Positions 35,672-50,168 of a stretch of 64,000 nt of DNA are shown here, piece by piece. The stretch lies in assembly GCF_037975245.1 (NCBI RefSeq), contig NC_092576.1, positions 33,582,611-33,646,610 on the forward strand, written 5' to 3'. Positions within the stretch are counted from its first letter, which is position 1; every line of letters begins with the position of its first letter. The notes beneath the pieces are model-generated. The model ran no database searches. It was not told the DNA's origin and worked only from the letters and a program-made list of their open reading frames with translations. The position numbers and the translations under genes are program-made. Source of the stretch: Apostichopus japonicus (Eukaryota; Echinodermata; Holothuroidea; Aspidochirotida; Stichopodidae).

Positions 35672-37820
35672 CAGTGTATAAATTTAAAAAATTTGAAGTG
35701 GTTGTCCCCAGGACAACCAGCTCACCAATTGTTGGTTGTCCTGCTGAAATTTTGGTCGTCCTGTAAAGCTGCTATATAGTAATTTATCTTCAGAAAAACA
35801 ATACTTGTTTGGGACTCCCAAGAAACCATGAATGTTGAGCGATTTCATGGATTCTAGATCAAATTCTGTGTTTCTTTCAGCGGCATTGCTGGATTTTATT
35901 TTCTAATAATGCTGACTGTAGCAAAGATTGTGTACATTAGTTAGGTACATGATGTTTTGCTGCATGGCGTAACGATACAATAACCGCGTGGTAAGCTGTA
36001 GGTGCGTCATAGTACTGGTTTAGTTTTTCAGTTTCAGTAATGTTATTAGCGAAAAAAAGTTTGGGTCCCAGGGACGCGAGCCCCCGAAAAAGTTTGCGTC
36101 CTGTAAAAAAAAAGCTTGCACCCCGATCGAACACCAATTGCGTTGATTGTGTGACCTACTGTACTAATACTAGTGTAGTATCACTGCCTATACTTTGTGA
36201 ATGTTATACACAATATTATAGGGCAGATGGCTCAGTGTCTTAGCTTCGGTGTTTGACAGGGGCGGCCCGGCCGACTCCTCCTTTCGCCCACCCTGCCGTT
36301 TCTAAAAAAAAATACCCCCAGCCCCCGCCTCCATCCGCCCTTGTACTTCCCTACTCGCCAATTCAGTAGTAGCTCCATGCTTAGACCTTGTAGCGCTTCC
36401 AACAGCCAAACTCTTCAAAATCACTGTACCTACAGTGTGCATATCTCTCGCTAAATTCCACGCTGTACTACTGCATTTACATAGGCCTGTTCGAACTTCA
36501 TTTTCAACTACACTTGCGCAAATCTTTAAAATTTGATGCAACATTTATCCTGGGTTCTTTGCAAACAATCATCTGTGCGAAAATTACAGTAGGCCTATGT
36601 GAATAGATTTTTACGCAATGTCGATAAAAAATCAAACTTCAATGTTCTAAAATACAGAAGTAAGTTGATACACGAATGTTGCTCCAAAATAAACTTTTCT
36701 GAAGTACGTGGTCAATTGAGCCGCGAAAAAGTTTGCAACAGAAACTACTGTGGTATGAATGCACATTTCACATTAGCAACTCTTATTGCAGAGAAAAGAA
36801 ACATACTGTGAGATAAAATATCCTTTCCGGATCAGATATGTAAGCTTCCCACAAAAAAACTCATAACTTTTTCTGATCAAAACAATGATTAAAATATTAC
36901 GTGATAGTCTCAGACACAGTTCAAGTGCATCTTCGTACCAGCAGTGATTGTTGTCAAAATGTACGTACAAATATGAGACAAGGCCTAACGTTATGATATT
37001 TGAGTGCTCACATAAGATAGCCTTTGCCACAAACTTTGATATCTCTACACAAGGGAAAGTAAACGTTGCAAGTAATTGTTGTTAAACAACTTACTGCTTG
37101 TTCATTGAGCACTGAAAATGCAAGAATGTTTGCAAACAATCGGTTGGGACTATTAGCCAATCAATCAAGGGAATCTTGGTAAAGCATCACTGTCTATTTT
37201 TTGCATGAAAATATCTGTAATGAAGTTTTGGTAACCCTTTACCTTGCAGTTAATTGTTATGATATATTTATTTTCAAACAAATATAATGATCTGTAGGAG
37301 TAGGAGAATTTTGGTTCTTGTCAGAAGAAGTTGTGGTTTTTTGAAAAGAAATAATGAAAGATGTTCGTTCAAAATGTGTTGTTGTTTTCCGTTGACTTAG
37401 TTGTGATTGTGTACTTGGTGTATGTTTCTCAAAAAAAAGGTGGTGGATGGGCGGGGTCTTTGCCTGTGGGGGTAAACCTGAACTCTGATTGGCCTTTGAT
37501 GACAAACGGACGGAACAGAAAATACCATGAAGCTTGGTTTGAGTCGTTCATGTCAATGTGAGGGCTTGGCCTTCCTACGTATATTATTTATTAGATGAAG
37601 GCTGATTTGGAATGAGTTTCTTCTTATTTGAAATGTCATTTTAAGTTTTGGGTTTCACGCTTGTTTCGTGTCTTTATTTCGTTTGTTTCACGGAACATTA
37701 ACCAGCCTTTTTGAAAGTTTTTGGTTGTCCGCCGGGCAACCAGTACTTCACGATTTGACAAGTTTTGGTTGTCCGGCAGGTAATTTGGTCGTCTCGGACG
37801 ACCGCTAAATTTACACACTT
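35672..37820. mobile_element. Probable 2.2 kb TIR element with GGTTGTCC hairpins
   Basis: The left end GTGTATAAATTTA (35673 on) and the right end, read in reverse, GTGTGTAAATTTAGCGG are imperfect inverted repeats. Both are followed by short palindromes of the same type: GGTTGTCC...GGACAACC at 35700-35718 on the left, GGTCGTC/GACGACC on the right. Further GGTTGTCC copies lie inside both ends (35732, 37731, 37767). No transposase is recognised inside. Target duplication is unclear. Confidence 0.5.
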
Positions 37821-38637
37821 CATGCTAGATTCAGCTCAACACGGGCAGATGGAGAGGGCGCTCCTGCTCTCGTTTCATTTAATGCAATTATTATTATTAT
37901 TATTTTTCGGCTTATCTTATTTTCACTACATTTTCACTATAAATCATCTGCCATCTCATAAGCTTCATGTAATTTGCGCTGCCTCCAGCTGATTCATTTA
38001 AGTATTCGAACACCAGTACACCACAGTAACTGCATAGGATAATGTGTAACACGAACTAAAGGTAACACCTGTGAGGTTCAACAGGAATCTTCCATATAAG
38101 TATCATTTTAAGGTATTGCAGATTTTGATTTTGCCGAATTCCTACCAGTTTGTGTGTAGTAATATGTAGAGTGCCGTATAGTTCACAGTGAAATATTTGA
38201 AAAAAATGACTCTATTATAATTATTTACACATATACGTAAAATATGTACTTAACTATTACATATCTGACCACTAGTTTAGGGTCAATATGGTATTTTCGA
38301 GGAACATTGTTCCTATCAGTTCTATTATTATGGTGTACTGATCATGTATGACCTCAACCTTCAATCTGGTGAGTACAAATTGGTTTACTTCTCGTTTCAT
38401 GTATACATTATTAAAATTTAATAAGCAGTTACCAAATATCGGTGCCAACTGATAGTGCAGTTGTCTGTATGTAAACTGAGCGTTGTATGTAGCAGTATAT
38501 TCAGAGCAAATATATAACACAAAATATATATCATTGCTGAGTATGATTGAACAATTCACAGTATAAATGAAACAGGAAATCCAAACACCTATTCTCGTAG
38601 ATGAAATGCTGTTTTTTCGTACCATAGTACACGCATA
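37821..38637. other. Spacer between two TIR elements
   Basis: Starts with CAGATGGAGAGGGCGCTC (37846-37863), a repeat motif also found inverted at 59669-59686. The rest shows nothing firm; a 136-codon minus-strand frame (38272-38682) has no domain. Confidence 0.45.
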
Positions 38638-40782
38638 TACACTCTTAAAATTGTTGGGCAAATTATTGCCCAACCTGGGCAATTATTTACACATCCGTTG
38701 GGTCCGTATACCTCCTGGTTGATATTGGGCAAAAAAGTGCCCAACTAAGTTGGTTAATGATTTTGCCCAGCAAACGGTTAAATAAATACCCAACATCTTT
38801 GCCCAACACCTTTTACCCAATGCCTTTACCCAACAATGTTGGTCACCGATTTGCCCAATGGTTGTGTAAAACCTATTACCAATGGATTTTTCTTTACCCA
38901 ATGATTCTTGCCCAACAGCTAGTTAAAAATAATGGTGGTTGGTTAACTAATACAATACAAACATTGGATTGTAACATTTTTCATACAACTGGCTTTATTT
39001 AATAGGTTATAAAGCTTAAACACAGAATGATAAAGAACAAACAAGTAATATATGTTTTCATACTTTTTTTTTCTGGTCTTTGCCGACTTCAGATTGTTCC
39101 TCCAGTATGAATTCTCACAGCATTCAGTGCTTGACCCCTATGTACCTAGTTAAATGATCTGTGACTTCGATCCGAAGCAATAATTTCATAAACTCACATT
39201 ATGGATAAACACATATCAACATTATTAATGCTGAAAATATTAGCTATCCATATTTTGCCATTGTTTACTTTTTTTCAGTTCTTGAAATGTGTTGACCACA
39301 GAATACCTCCTGTATGTTGACATCAACTACACAAGGTACCGGTGCAACACACAATCATGTACAGCTTAATGTTGGTCTCTTTCAAGCAACTCTAGTCTTA
39401 ATAAGTGAATATAATATCACTGATAATTTCAAACAAAAGCCAAATGGTTGTAAATCCCACATTGATTCTACATACTAGAAATAAAAGCAGCTTCAAGATC
39501 ACAATTATAAGTGATAATAGGGACATTGCTGGCACCTGATCTGATAAACACACAAAATTGAATATTTGTTTGATAAACCAACCCTGCCTCAACCTTTCAC
39601 TGTATCAATAACAAATCTACCCCCTACAACCCCCCCCCCCCAACAAAAAAAATATAGATTTTATGTAGGTAAAGTTTACCAAGGCAAACATTTACTATTT
39701 CCCTTTAATATGTAAATATATATGAGACAAAAGCAACCGTAAAATGTAAACATGTCAGGCTAATACCGAGAAACCATTTGAAAAGTTTGTTCCAAGACAC
39801 TTTGACCCTTAAACACTTGTGTTTGCTACGAAAGCTCCAAAGGCACTCAGTGAACGACTTTTGATAAAACCAAGTTCATATACCTCAGCATGGAAAAACT
39901 CCCAAACCCCCTTACATTGAGTTTGGAAGTTAATGTCCAACACATACTGACTTTAAAACAAATAGTCTACTGCCTTGAGGAGTGAGGACTGCATTATTGG
40001 ATGTCTCTCAATTATCACAAACAAATGCTGAGGGGAACCTTTACTCTCTCCTAAGCACAGAATGAACGGCTGTGGTCGCTCATCCTTCGATATTTTCTTG
40101 CAGTAGTCCTCTAACACTTGTCACCGACTGCAAATTAAAGAAAATAAAGTCCTTGAGTTGCAAATAAAATGTAACTAAGACAGGTGGATAGACAGAGTTT
40201 TAAGACTTCAACACAATGCTATGATACTGTGGACCAGTGTAATTAAAAGAAAAAAACAGGTCAAGAAAGTCAACATATTTATCTTGACAAGGTTTTCAAA
40301 GTATAATAACGCCCACACCATTAATGTAAAATGACCTTTCCCTTGCACTATCAAGCACCGGATCACTTCATTATTATGACCAAGGTTTACATACCGACGA
40401 TGAAATTTATTTAACCTCCCCCCCCCATTTCATTACTAGTTTAATTTAAAAAAATGCACTGGTGGCTTCTAATGACCTCTGACCTCTAGCTATAATCAAT
40501 GGGATTCATGTACTCATTTTGGCAAACCTATGTGCATCACATATTAGATTCATCTAACTTTCACCTTTTAAGTTAGCATATTTACAAGGTTTTAAGTGTT
40601 TGGCCCTTGTTAACCTCAAATGACCTTTGACCACTAGCACAATAAGTAGCATTTTTCTGCTCACTATAAACAACAACACACCAAGTTTATAAGGTTAAAC
40701 AAACTATCAGCTGAGCTGGTATGAATCAAAAGGTGTACCACCAAAAGAATTTTACTTAAATATAATTAATGATTTTGCTTAC

Positions 40783-40898
40783 TGGCTGATCGTCTATTAA
40801 TGCTTGAAGGCAACTAGTCACTGTAGTAGACCCGCTTTTCTTTGCCCGTCCTAGAAAAAGCAATGGCAACAGAAAGAAAGCTAAGTTCTTCTTTTCAT
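40783..40898 (-). CDS. Internal exon of the SAM-protein pseudogene
   Basis: The acceptor CTCTTTACAG and donor GTAAGC bound 116 nt, phase 1 in and phase 0 out. It is open in one frame only, and that frame is the one dictated by the preceding exon. It is leucine-rich, then basic. Confidence 0.6.
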
Positions 40899-41699
40899 CT
40901 GTAAAGAGATTAGGGCAAGAAATGAGAATGCTTGCAGGTATAAACGACAAAAACATTAATAAGGCACAATATAGTCTGACCATATAAAACTTCAAGGACT
41001 GACGATAAAATTCAAGGGATACATCGCCCTAAATTTGCTCCACAACTTGAGGCTCATACACATTAATAACAGCAACATGAAAGTTAATGTGGCATGTGTA
41101 CTCATAGGGGACCTACACATTTGTATTAGAAGACTTAATTACCTACCCTACACACTAATTTCAAGCCAAATTTTTAAGATTTTGAAGGAAAACAATGAAA
41201 AAGCCCATAGTGCTAACCTTTCATTGACACAGTTGTACTGAAATCTGGAAATACAATTGTCCAAAGATTTTTGACAGAATTATTCAAACCCTATGTGGAA
41301 CCTACAGACAACACTGATACATGTCCAAGTGACTGTCATTAAATTAATATTATAACAGGGCTGGGTCTCACTTCAACCACACACAAACCCGAAAGCGACT
41401 ACAAAAAAAAATAAAAAATAGTAGCCAATTAATCATATTGAGTGCAATGATTGGAGAAAGTTTGCAGAAAGGTTCAGACGCCACCATTGACATTAACCTG
41501 ATTTGGTCCATTCAGATCAGTTGATTTTGATAGATTTTTAAAAAGTAACAATCCACCAAAAGCATATTTTGAAGGTAAATCCAAATATTGACCCATCTTT
41601 ACAGATATACTAGAAAGAGAAACTCTATTGTCATGGCATGAGCTCTAAGTGAAGCTAGCAATGAATTCACAGGCCACGACTACATTAAATTAGGCTTAC

Positions 41700-41763
41700 C
41701 ATCAATCAGTGCATCCAACGTCTTCTCTAAATGCAAAAAGTTCGGCCAGTTTAGGATGATCGC
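41700..41763 (-). CDS. Internal exon of the SAM-protein pseudogene
   Basis: The acceptor TGCTATACAG and donor G|GTAAGC bound 64 nt encoding 21 codons plus one base. The phase agrees with the next exon. Confidence 0.5.
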
Positions 41764-42004
41764 CTGTATAGCACAAGATGTACATCCTCATATATCCCAC
41801 TCTGTTGTATAATTTGTTGGCAGTTAATTGGTATTTGTAATAATTCGAAGTCCTATTCTACCTGTAGGAAAGAGAAAAATATGCAACCAGCATTATAGGC
41901 CTATAACATTACGAGCACTGATGTTCTATGCTATACTAATATTATTATAGCCTAGAACTCATTAAATGCCAGGCCTAACTTAGGCTACTTCGAAGTTCGA
42001 AAAA

Positions 42005-42205
42005 CCCTCGAAGTTCGGACACCCCTTACGAATGCATAATTTCACCATGGCACAAATACAATAGGATCAATTTGACGAAACCTATGAAGCGACTTTTATT
42101 CTAACGAGAATGTTTCTACTGCCATCGATAGTATCATTTTAAAAGAAGTGTGTACAAATACAATTCTGGAGCATTTTAGTGCTAAAGTGTTCGGACTTCG
42201 AAGGG
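42005..42205. mobile_element. Small TIR element (MITE-like), copy 2
   Basis: 201 bp, with left end CCCTCGAAGTTCGGACACC and right end GTTCGGACTTCGAAGGG as imperfect inverted repeats. Related to 13311-13516 in inverted orientation. It sits in an intron of the SAM pseudogene. Confidence 0.6.
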
Positions 42206-43114
42206 TCCATTATGATACTACTGTATGTACGTACTACTACTAGCATTAACAACGTACTGTACGTGTAAGTCTAACATTCGGCCTAAGTTATGACATGCTA
42301 GGTCTAACGTTATGCTAATAAGGGTTACTGTGGTCATTTGCCGCATAAAACCTTAAAGAAAACAACGGAGTACAATTTATGATTTACAACGCAAATGTGC
42401 TAAAATGAAACCTTGTCTAGCCAAGATATAGGCTAGAGAGACCTGTTGCATACGTATAGCTTACCGTAAGTTGACGAGGATCTGCATTACACAGGCGTTC
42501 GCAACGTTAATACAATGTGAGTAATTTAGACCTAGTACACACTTGCGGGCGCGCCTGTGGCGCCTGTCAATCGCTTCACTACAAGCTAGCCTAACGTAAT
42601 ACAACTATGCTGGAAAAACAATTAGTATTAGAAGCCTTTACGTATGCCTGGTATAGCCTACATGTACCACCGAGAGAACGAACGATCACTCGATACCACT
42701 ATATGTAGAGATCGCAGTGTTTGATGCACACACCAAGCAGAGGATTTGTTTTTCTTTACGCTCACCTTCAAATGTAGCACATAACTATGGCATTTCCCAC
42801 CTCTTGAGTATAGCGCTAACAAATTCGTCAGCCATTGTGTACTTTCACTATATACGATCTACTCATGATGCATGCACATCGCGCAGAGTACCAGTATAGT
42901 AATGGCGCGAAAATGCTGGTTTTTGCACAACATTGAGCAAATCAAGCTTGTTTGCCCAACAGAAAGTAACAATAAACTACATCTTAATTTTTGCACAACA
43001 AAGTTTACCCATATCAGTTGTGTAATTTCTTTTACTCAGTTGTTGGTTAATATTTACTCATATTGGGCAATGATTTGTTTGCTCAACCACTTTTGCCCAA
43101 CAGTTTTTAGAGTG

Positions 43115-45000
<1,886 letters not shown>

Positions 45001-45390
45001 TGATGATGACGTCATATATTAAATGTCTGGTTATCTCCTCTCTTGTATATCATAACATCACCGTGGTACTGGACAAGAGATAACAGATGCAGGATATGTT
45101 GCTGAGGTAGGATGTGAAGTATTTTGTATTAAAATACTCACGCTCTGTGGTTTGATCTCACTGGACTCTAGAATATAAGGAAGTTGTCATATAACACAGT
45201 TTGCACATGTTTATTTTAAGGCTAGTTCACATATACCGTATGTTACCAGAGGGATCGGAGTAGTTAGGCTTTCTATATCATCAAGGTGACATTTGGAAAT
45301 ACTGGTATTGTGTGCAGTAATACTATCGTTTCCTGGTGTCAGCTTTACTTTTTTGAACGTGAACATATTTATTTAGTGTTCTTAATTCGG

Positions 45391-45406
45391 TGGGGGGGGG
45401 GGGGGT
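45391..45406. repeat. Poly-G tract
   Basis: A GGTG-interrupted G run on the plus strand. Confidence 0.85.
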
Positions 45407-45599
45407 GAGGTATCATGAGAACTAACAAACGGAATCTGCAAAGGAACCATAATAACACAAAATAACAAAAAGGAAAGCTTGTAAACGTCCTGGCAGAATT
45501 AAAATAAAACATTCCCTGAGAATCATCTTCCACCTCCATGTCATACACAAATACAGAAATACACACAAATACCACCACAAATAGATAAAAAAAAACATA

Positions 45600-45680
45600 T
45601 GCATACATACACCAAAACACACAAATACAAACAGAACACACAAATACAAACAGAACACACAAATACAAACAGAGACAAAA
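45600..45680. repeat. 18-bp minisatellite
   Basis: About four units of ACACAAATACAAACAGA inside an A-rich stretch. Confidence 0.8.
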
Positions 45681-46200
45681 GAAACGCATGAGTGAACATA
45701 TTTAAACGAAAGGACACAAATTCGATATTCTACATGTATAATACTTGCATTATGAATAAGCATTCCGCGTTACTTTCGTCACAGTATGCTGACATCAGAC
45801 ACAGACGTGAGAGTATCGATAAAGCTTCAATGACGAAACAAAGACGGGAGAATAAAATAGACTTGTGAATAAAACTGTGAAAAGTTAGAACTGTGATTTT
45901 TGTGTATATTTGGTAAGACATACATTGTGTTCATTGGAACAGGTTAATAACTCGCTTTATATGTTGATGGGTGTCTAAAATATACTGGTGATGTTATGGT
46001 TTTGTTTGAATATCGCGTAGACCTATTATAATAATATGATGATTTGTATTGCTTCGTCACATGTTTTAGAGGGCACTCATACATGGTTGGCATTAACATG
46101 TGTTGATCTGTGTAATATACACTTTGCGAGAGATGCTCTCCTCTCACCGTGTGTGTGTAGGTCTTAGTTGATTTAAGGTGTAACCTAAATCATAGGACAA

Positions 46201-47961
46201 ATAACAAGGAACATAATATTTACAGACTCTCTTTGGTGTCCAAAGTACGAGTAGAGGGCGCTTATGTATAGTAGGTCCTTGCATATATCATCGAGCCTCA
46301 AGCTAACCTCTGTTGGTACCCTTTGTACCTCGAGATATCCGTATGTTGTGTAAACGAGTCTCAATTTAGATCGAAGGACGTGAAAGGAAAGTTACTGATG
46401 GTGCGTTGGTCCAGCACATGGTCCAAGACCTGTGATGTTCACAAGGACTTTGCGCTGTCACTGGCATGGCTTGGTATTAATGCAAAATGATTTTACTCAA
46501 TGCTCAAAACATGAAAGAAACATAACAACTTTCGAAAACTATTAAGATGCGAGCGATTTTCTCCTTTGACTAAAAAACCGGCAATGTTGAGTAAACTCGC
46601 ATGTTTTTAATAATCTCCTATTCTTGGCTACAATCAAAGGACAACCATAATAGAACAAACTCCAGCACATGTTTTCACCGTGAATTAACATGGATACATT
46701 CCTCACTTTGTTGTTAACGCCCGTCGGCATGATTGGAATAAACACCACAGAGAAGTGTGCTAAAATTGTACCCTCTGCAAGTAATATCGGCTTATCCATT
46801 GTACTATTTTTAAAATATGTTAACACATCTTTAAAATGATCATGATCAATTCAATTTAGTAGACAACATAGAGATAATGAAACATATCTAACTTTTTTAT
46901 GATCAAGTTTTAACTCCATATGGAACTAATTCAGTTCACCACATAACACCTAATCAAGGATTTATTGTTGCCGCCCGCATCATCTCTTGTTTCTGACCCG
47001 CTTTATTTCAAGCTGGAATTAAAATCCGTTGAGAATGAGTTTTAGAGCGAATTATACTCATCAGTACCCAATATGCATGGATTGTACTCAATGTTCCAAA
47101 TAATAAAACCACAACAATATTTTTTCGGTCACATATATGTTGAGAAGACAAAGTGTTTCTCTAAAAATTGCACTCTTCATTACACGTGATACATGTCTTT
47201 TAGTTAGGCATCATTTAAACAAAAGTATTTAACAATAACAAATCCATTAACAAAAGCAAAGGAATTGCTTAGACGAAAACATTAAATTATCTGTGCGTTA
47301 CTTAAATATCGGTTTATATGCGTTGATTGGTATCACACAAAAGACAAAGAATTCCCTTACAACACCCATTTGCATTTCGCTGATTTCCTATCGTACATGT
47401 AAGATGTATCGTCCTATGTACATCGTGTTTGGTTAAAATCCCTCTGTTCGTGAGCATGTTGCACATGTCACTGGATATTTAAAACCTCCAATGATGAACT
47501 GTTTAGCTAACGAGAGAAGCGGGATTGCTCGAAACAGGGATAAGTTTTAAGTTTAAATATCTCTTCCATTTTGCTGTTCAATTGCCCACGAGTCGTCAAA
47601 CATGACTGACGTTCCTGCCTAATGTTATTAAACATCAATATAATTATCGTCTTTACATAATAAAGTCATAACCTTATAATGTTAAGATTTTCAGGCACAA
47701 ATAATATACTGCACTGGTGTAATTATATCAAACATATCATTTTACCTGACTGGAATTATTCGAAATTGATTTCAAAATCATCTATACTGTATAGTCATCT
47801 TTGTCCAGATTACCTCAGTAACGTAATTATTGTTTTCATGTTTCCTAGTTTGCTGTTTTTTTTGTGCATTATTATGATATGCAATCGAGGGAATACTATA
47901 ATGATCGCTCTAGAAGAAATAAACGACAAAGTTGTGGTAACAGCAATACATGACATTTAGT
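46201..47961. other. Non-coding stretch, nothing recognised
   Basis: No exon or repeat boundary could be supported. Confidence 0.45.
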
Positions 47962-48450
47962 TTTGTTTATATGTCGCATGATTTAAAAACAAAATAATCT
48001 GGTAATACTTATGTATAGGAACATTTTAGGTTGTCCACAAATGCGGAAGACCGCATTATTGCCAAAAATGCTGATTGATCCATGTCATTATCGTATTAAC
48101 TGAACATTACTTCAAATAGTGTTACGTCTTTTATAAACGGTTGCGGTTTATACTGCACGATTTAATACAGCATATCTGACAATTTTTCAGTATAATGTTA
48201 ATTCAAAAATTTTTCCAATGAAATCTAATTATCGAACATCATACACGAAAGCGAAATAAATAAATATACTTTGTAACAGCTCGAATGTAATTTAAAGTCA
48301 CGTATTCAATCCCATCGCCTGTTAAAAATCAATGACGTCATACCGCTGAAACAGAGGATGATATTTGAATGGGATCGAGAAATCTGGAAACTTAAAGAAC
48401 TTTATAGATTTAAGCAATACACATCCTCCTTATGGAGTTTGTTTAGTTAA
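47962..48450. repeat. Block X, copy 1, of a segmental duplication
   Basis: 489 bp that appear letter for letter again at 48607-49095 (offset 645). Confidence 0.95.
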
Positions 48451-48607
48451 AATGCATAAGACAATATATAAAATGTACAAGTAGTCTAATTGCCTGATAT
48501 GTTTTTCCTTTTTTCTCACAAGGACACTGAACACAGGGAGGAGGAACGTCACGTAAACGCAAATGACATATGTGGTCTTGTATTTATGGGTTCACCTATT
48601 CAATGCT
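48449..48607. repeat. Block Y, copy 1
   Basis: 159 bp, apparently identical to 51040-51198 (offset 2591). It joins block X copy 1 through the shared bases AA. Confidence 0.95.
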
Positions 48608-49095
48608 TTGTTTATATGTCGCATGATTTAAAAACAAAATAATCTGGTAATACTTATGTATAGGAACATTTTAGGTTGTCCACAAATGCGGAAGACCGCA
48701 TTATTGCCAAAAATGCTGATTGATCCATGTCATTATCGTATTAACTGAACATTACTTCAAATAGTGTTACGTCTTTTATAAACGGTTGCGGTTTATACTG
48801 CACGATTTAATACAGCATATCTGACAATTTTTCAGTATAATGTTAATTCAAAAATTTTTCCAATGAAATCTAATTATCGAACATCATACACGAAAGCGAA
48901 ATAAATAAATATACTTTGTAACAGCTCGAATGTAATTTAAAGTCACGTATTCAATCCCATCGCCTGTTAAAAATCAATGACGTCATACCGCTGAAACAGA
49001 GGATGATATTTGAATGGGATCGAGAAATCTGGAAACTTAAAGAACTTTATAGATTTAAGCAATACACATCCTCCTTATGGAGTTTGTTTAGTTAA
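48607..49095. repeat. Block X, copy 2
   Basis: Direct repeat of 47962-48450 with no difference noticed by eye. Confidence 0.95.
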
Positions 49096-49989
49096 CATGT
49101 AAATTGAGGCGCTAATGTAACAATGATCTACGATGGGAGTGGCTCCGGGGTGGTGGTTGGGGCGTGGACATGATAACAATTTTCGACTGCATTTTGTTTA
49201 CCTTTCTGTATCTCGCTTTAATATTCTCCCGTTCGTTCCGTAAGCTGTTCCCTTGTTGTCATAAATATATTCTTCACACCCACTCACGCATAAGCATATT
49301 TACAACATGATATTTGTTTTGTGTTGGACAGACAACAAATGCTTATTCTTCCTCAAATGTGACTTATGAATAGTTGATAAATCTTGAATATTAGCATTCA
49401 AAAGCTTTATCCATCCTTTGAAATTGCGGACTGGCTGACGTGGAGCAAAATTTCTCCCTCTCTCTTAAATGATGATATCTAAGACGATAAGATAACTTTC
49501 CATATCAATGTGTAATATATTTTGTAAAGCTTATATTATTTCTAGTATTATGCCCCTAAACTGTATGTCAAATAGCTTGTCACACGTCTTAAATTATCTA
49601 CAACGATCCAAACATACTTAAACAGAACAAAACTTGTATGCCAAACTAATGTGCTAAAAGTATTGCTTTCGCCTCGCAACCACATCGTCATCCAAATAGT
49701 TACTCATTTTCCAAAATGTTTCATTGTTTTAATTTTTCAAACAATACTTCTAATTCCCTATCTTGCGATGTTCATGGTAAATATTTCTTACCCCGTATTA
49801 TTGTAATCATGTCATTCATCACAAAAAATCAATCCTAATGTGTACAACTGTTGTGATATTTTACCTCATGCGCTGAATGGAAACAAAATCATTGAAACAT
49901 GATGAAGCCTCGGAACATGCACCAATCAGATCCTATAAGCAACACACACTGTCGGTCGACACATAAGCACAAAACAAATAACAACTACA

Positions 49990-50047
<58 letters not shown>

Positions 50048-50080
50048 GTATATGTATATATACATATAGATATGTATATG

Positions 50081-50168
<88 letters not shown>

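Larger units (their letters stand above)
39809..42835 (-). pseudogene. SAM-domain protein gene inside the TIR element, broken
   Basis: Exon 1 (42835-42766) starts MADEFVSAILKRWEM, like the first helix of SAM domains, then meets an in-frame TAG before LCATFE and a GTGAGC donor. Exon 41763-41700 encodes WPNFLHLEKTLDALID and joins in phase (G|AT) to exon 40898-40783, which has FFLLPLLFLGRAKKSGSTTV. The last exon, from about 40127 or 40108 to 39809, has ERPQPFILCLGES, then KAVDYLF followed by an in-frame TAA; beyond it the frame continues with SQYVLDINFQTQC and WEFFHAEVYELGF to a TAA at 39811-39809. This layout resembles repeat-associated SAM proteins known to me from fish. With two clear nonsense codons the gene is dead. 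The second half of SAM was not located. Confidence 0.65.
38640..43114. mobile_element. 4.5 kb TIR element with TTGGGCAA subterminal repeats carrying a SAM-domain gene
   Basis: The ends are inverted: the left CACTCTTAAAATTGTTGGGC and the right, read on the minus strand, CACTCTAAAAACTGTTGGGC. Each is preceded by TA (38638-38639 and 43115-43116), which is a possible TA target duplication or part of the repeat. Many copies of TTGCCCAA or TTGGGCAA follow inside both ends (38655-38915 and 42950-43105), consistent with subterminal protein-binding repeats. The only coding sequence recognised is the minus-strand SAM-protein pseudogene; no DDE transposase was seen. The superfamily is not assigned. Confidence 0.75.
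45005..46200. repeat. Diverged repeat, inverted relative to 55905-57330
   Basis: Shared anchors in reversed order include ATGACGTCATAT, GAGATAACAGATRCAG, GGTAGG..TG, TGGTTTGAYCT, TTTTAGAGGGC and CGTGTGTGTGT followed by an AGTTG-containing stretch. Divergence is high. It could be a dispersed element family or an old inverted duplication. Confidence 0.5.

Noticed and set aside
36205-36260. tRNA-like start (ATGGCTCAGTG)
   Set aside because: An A-box-like match only; no B box at the right distance.
38272-38682. 136-codon minus-strand frame
   Set aside because: No domain, no splice support, and it runs into the end of the TIR element.
45369-45763. Cys/Val/Phe-rich minus-strand frames that look like membrane proteins
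   Set aside because: They arise from the 18-bp ACACAAATACAAACAGA minisatellite, with two overlapping frames open.
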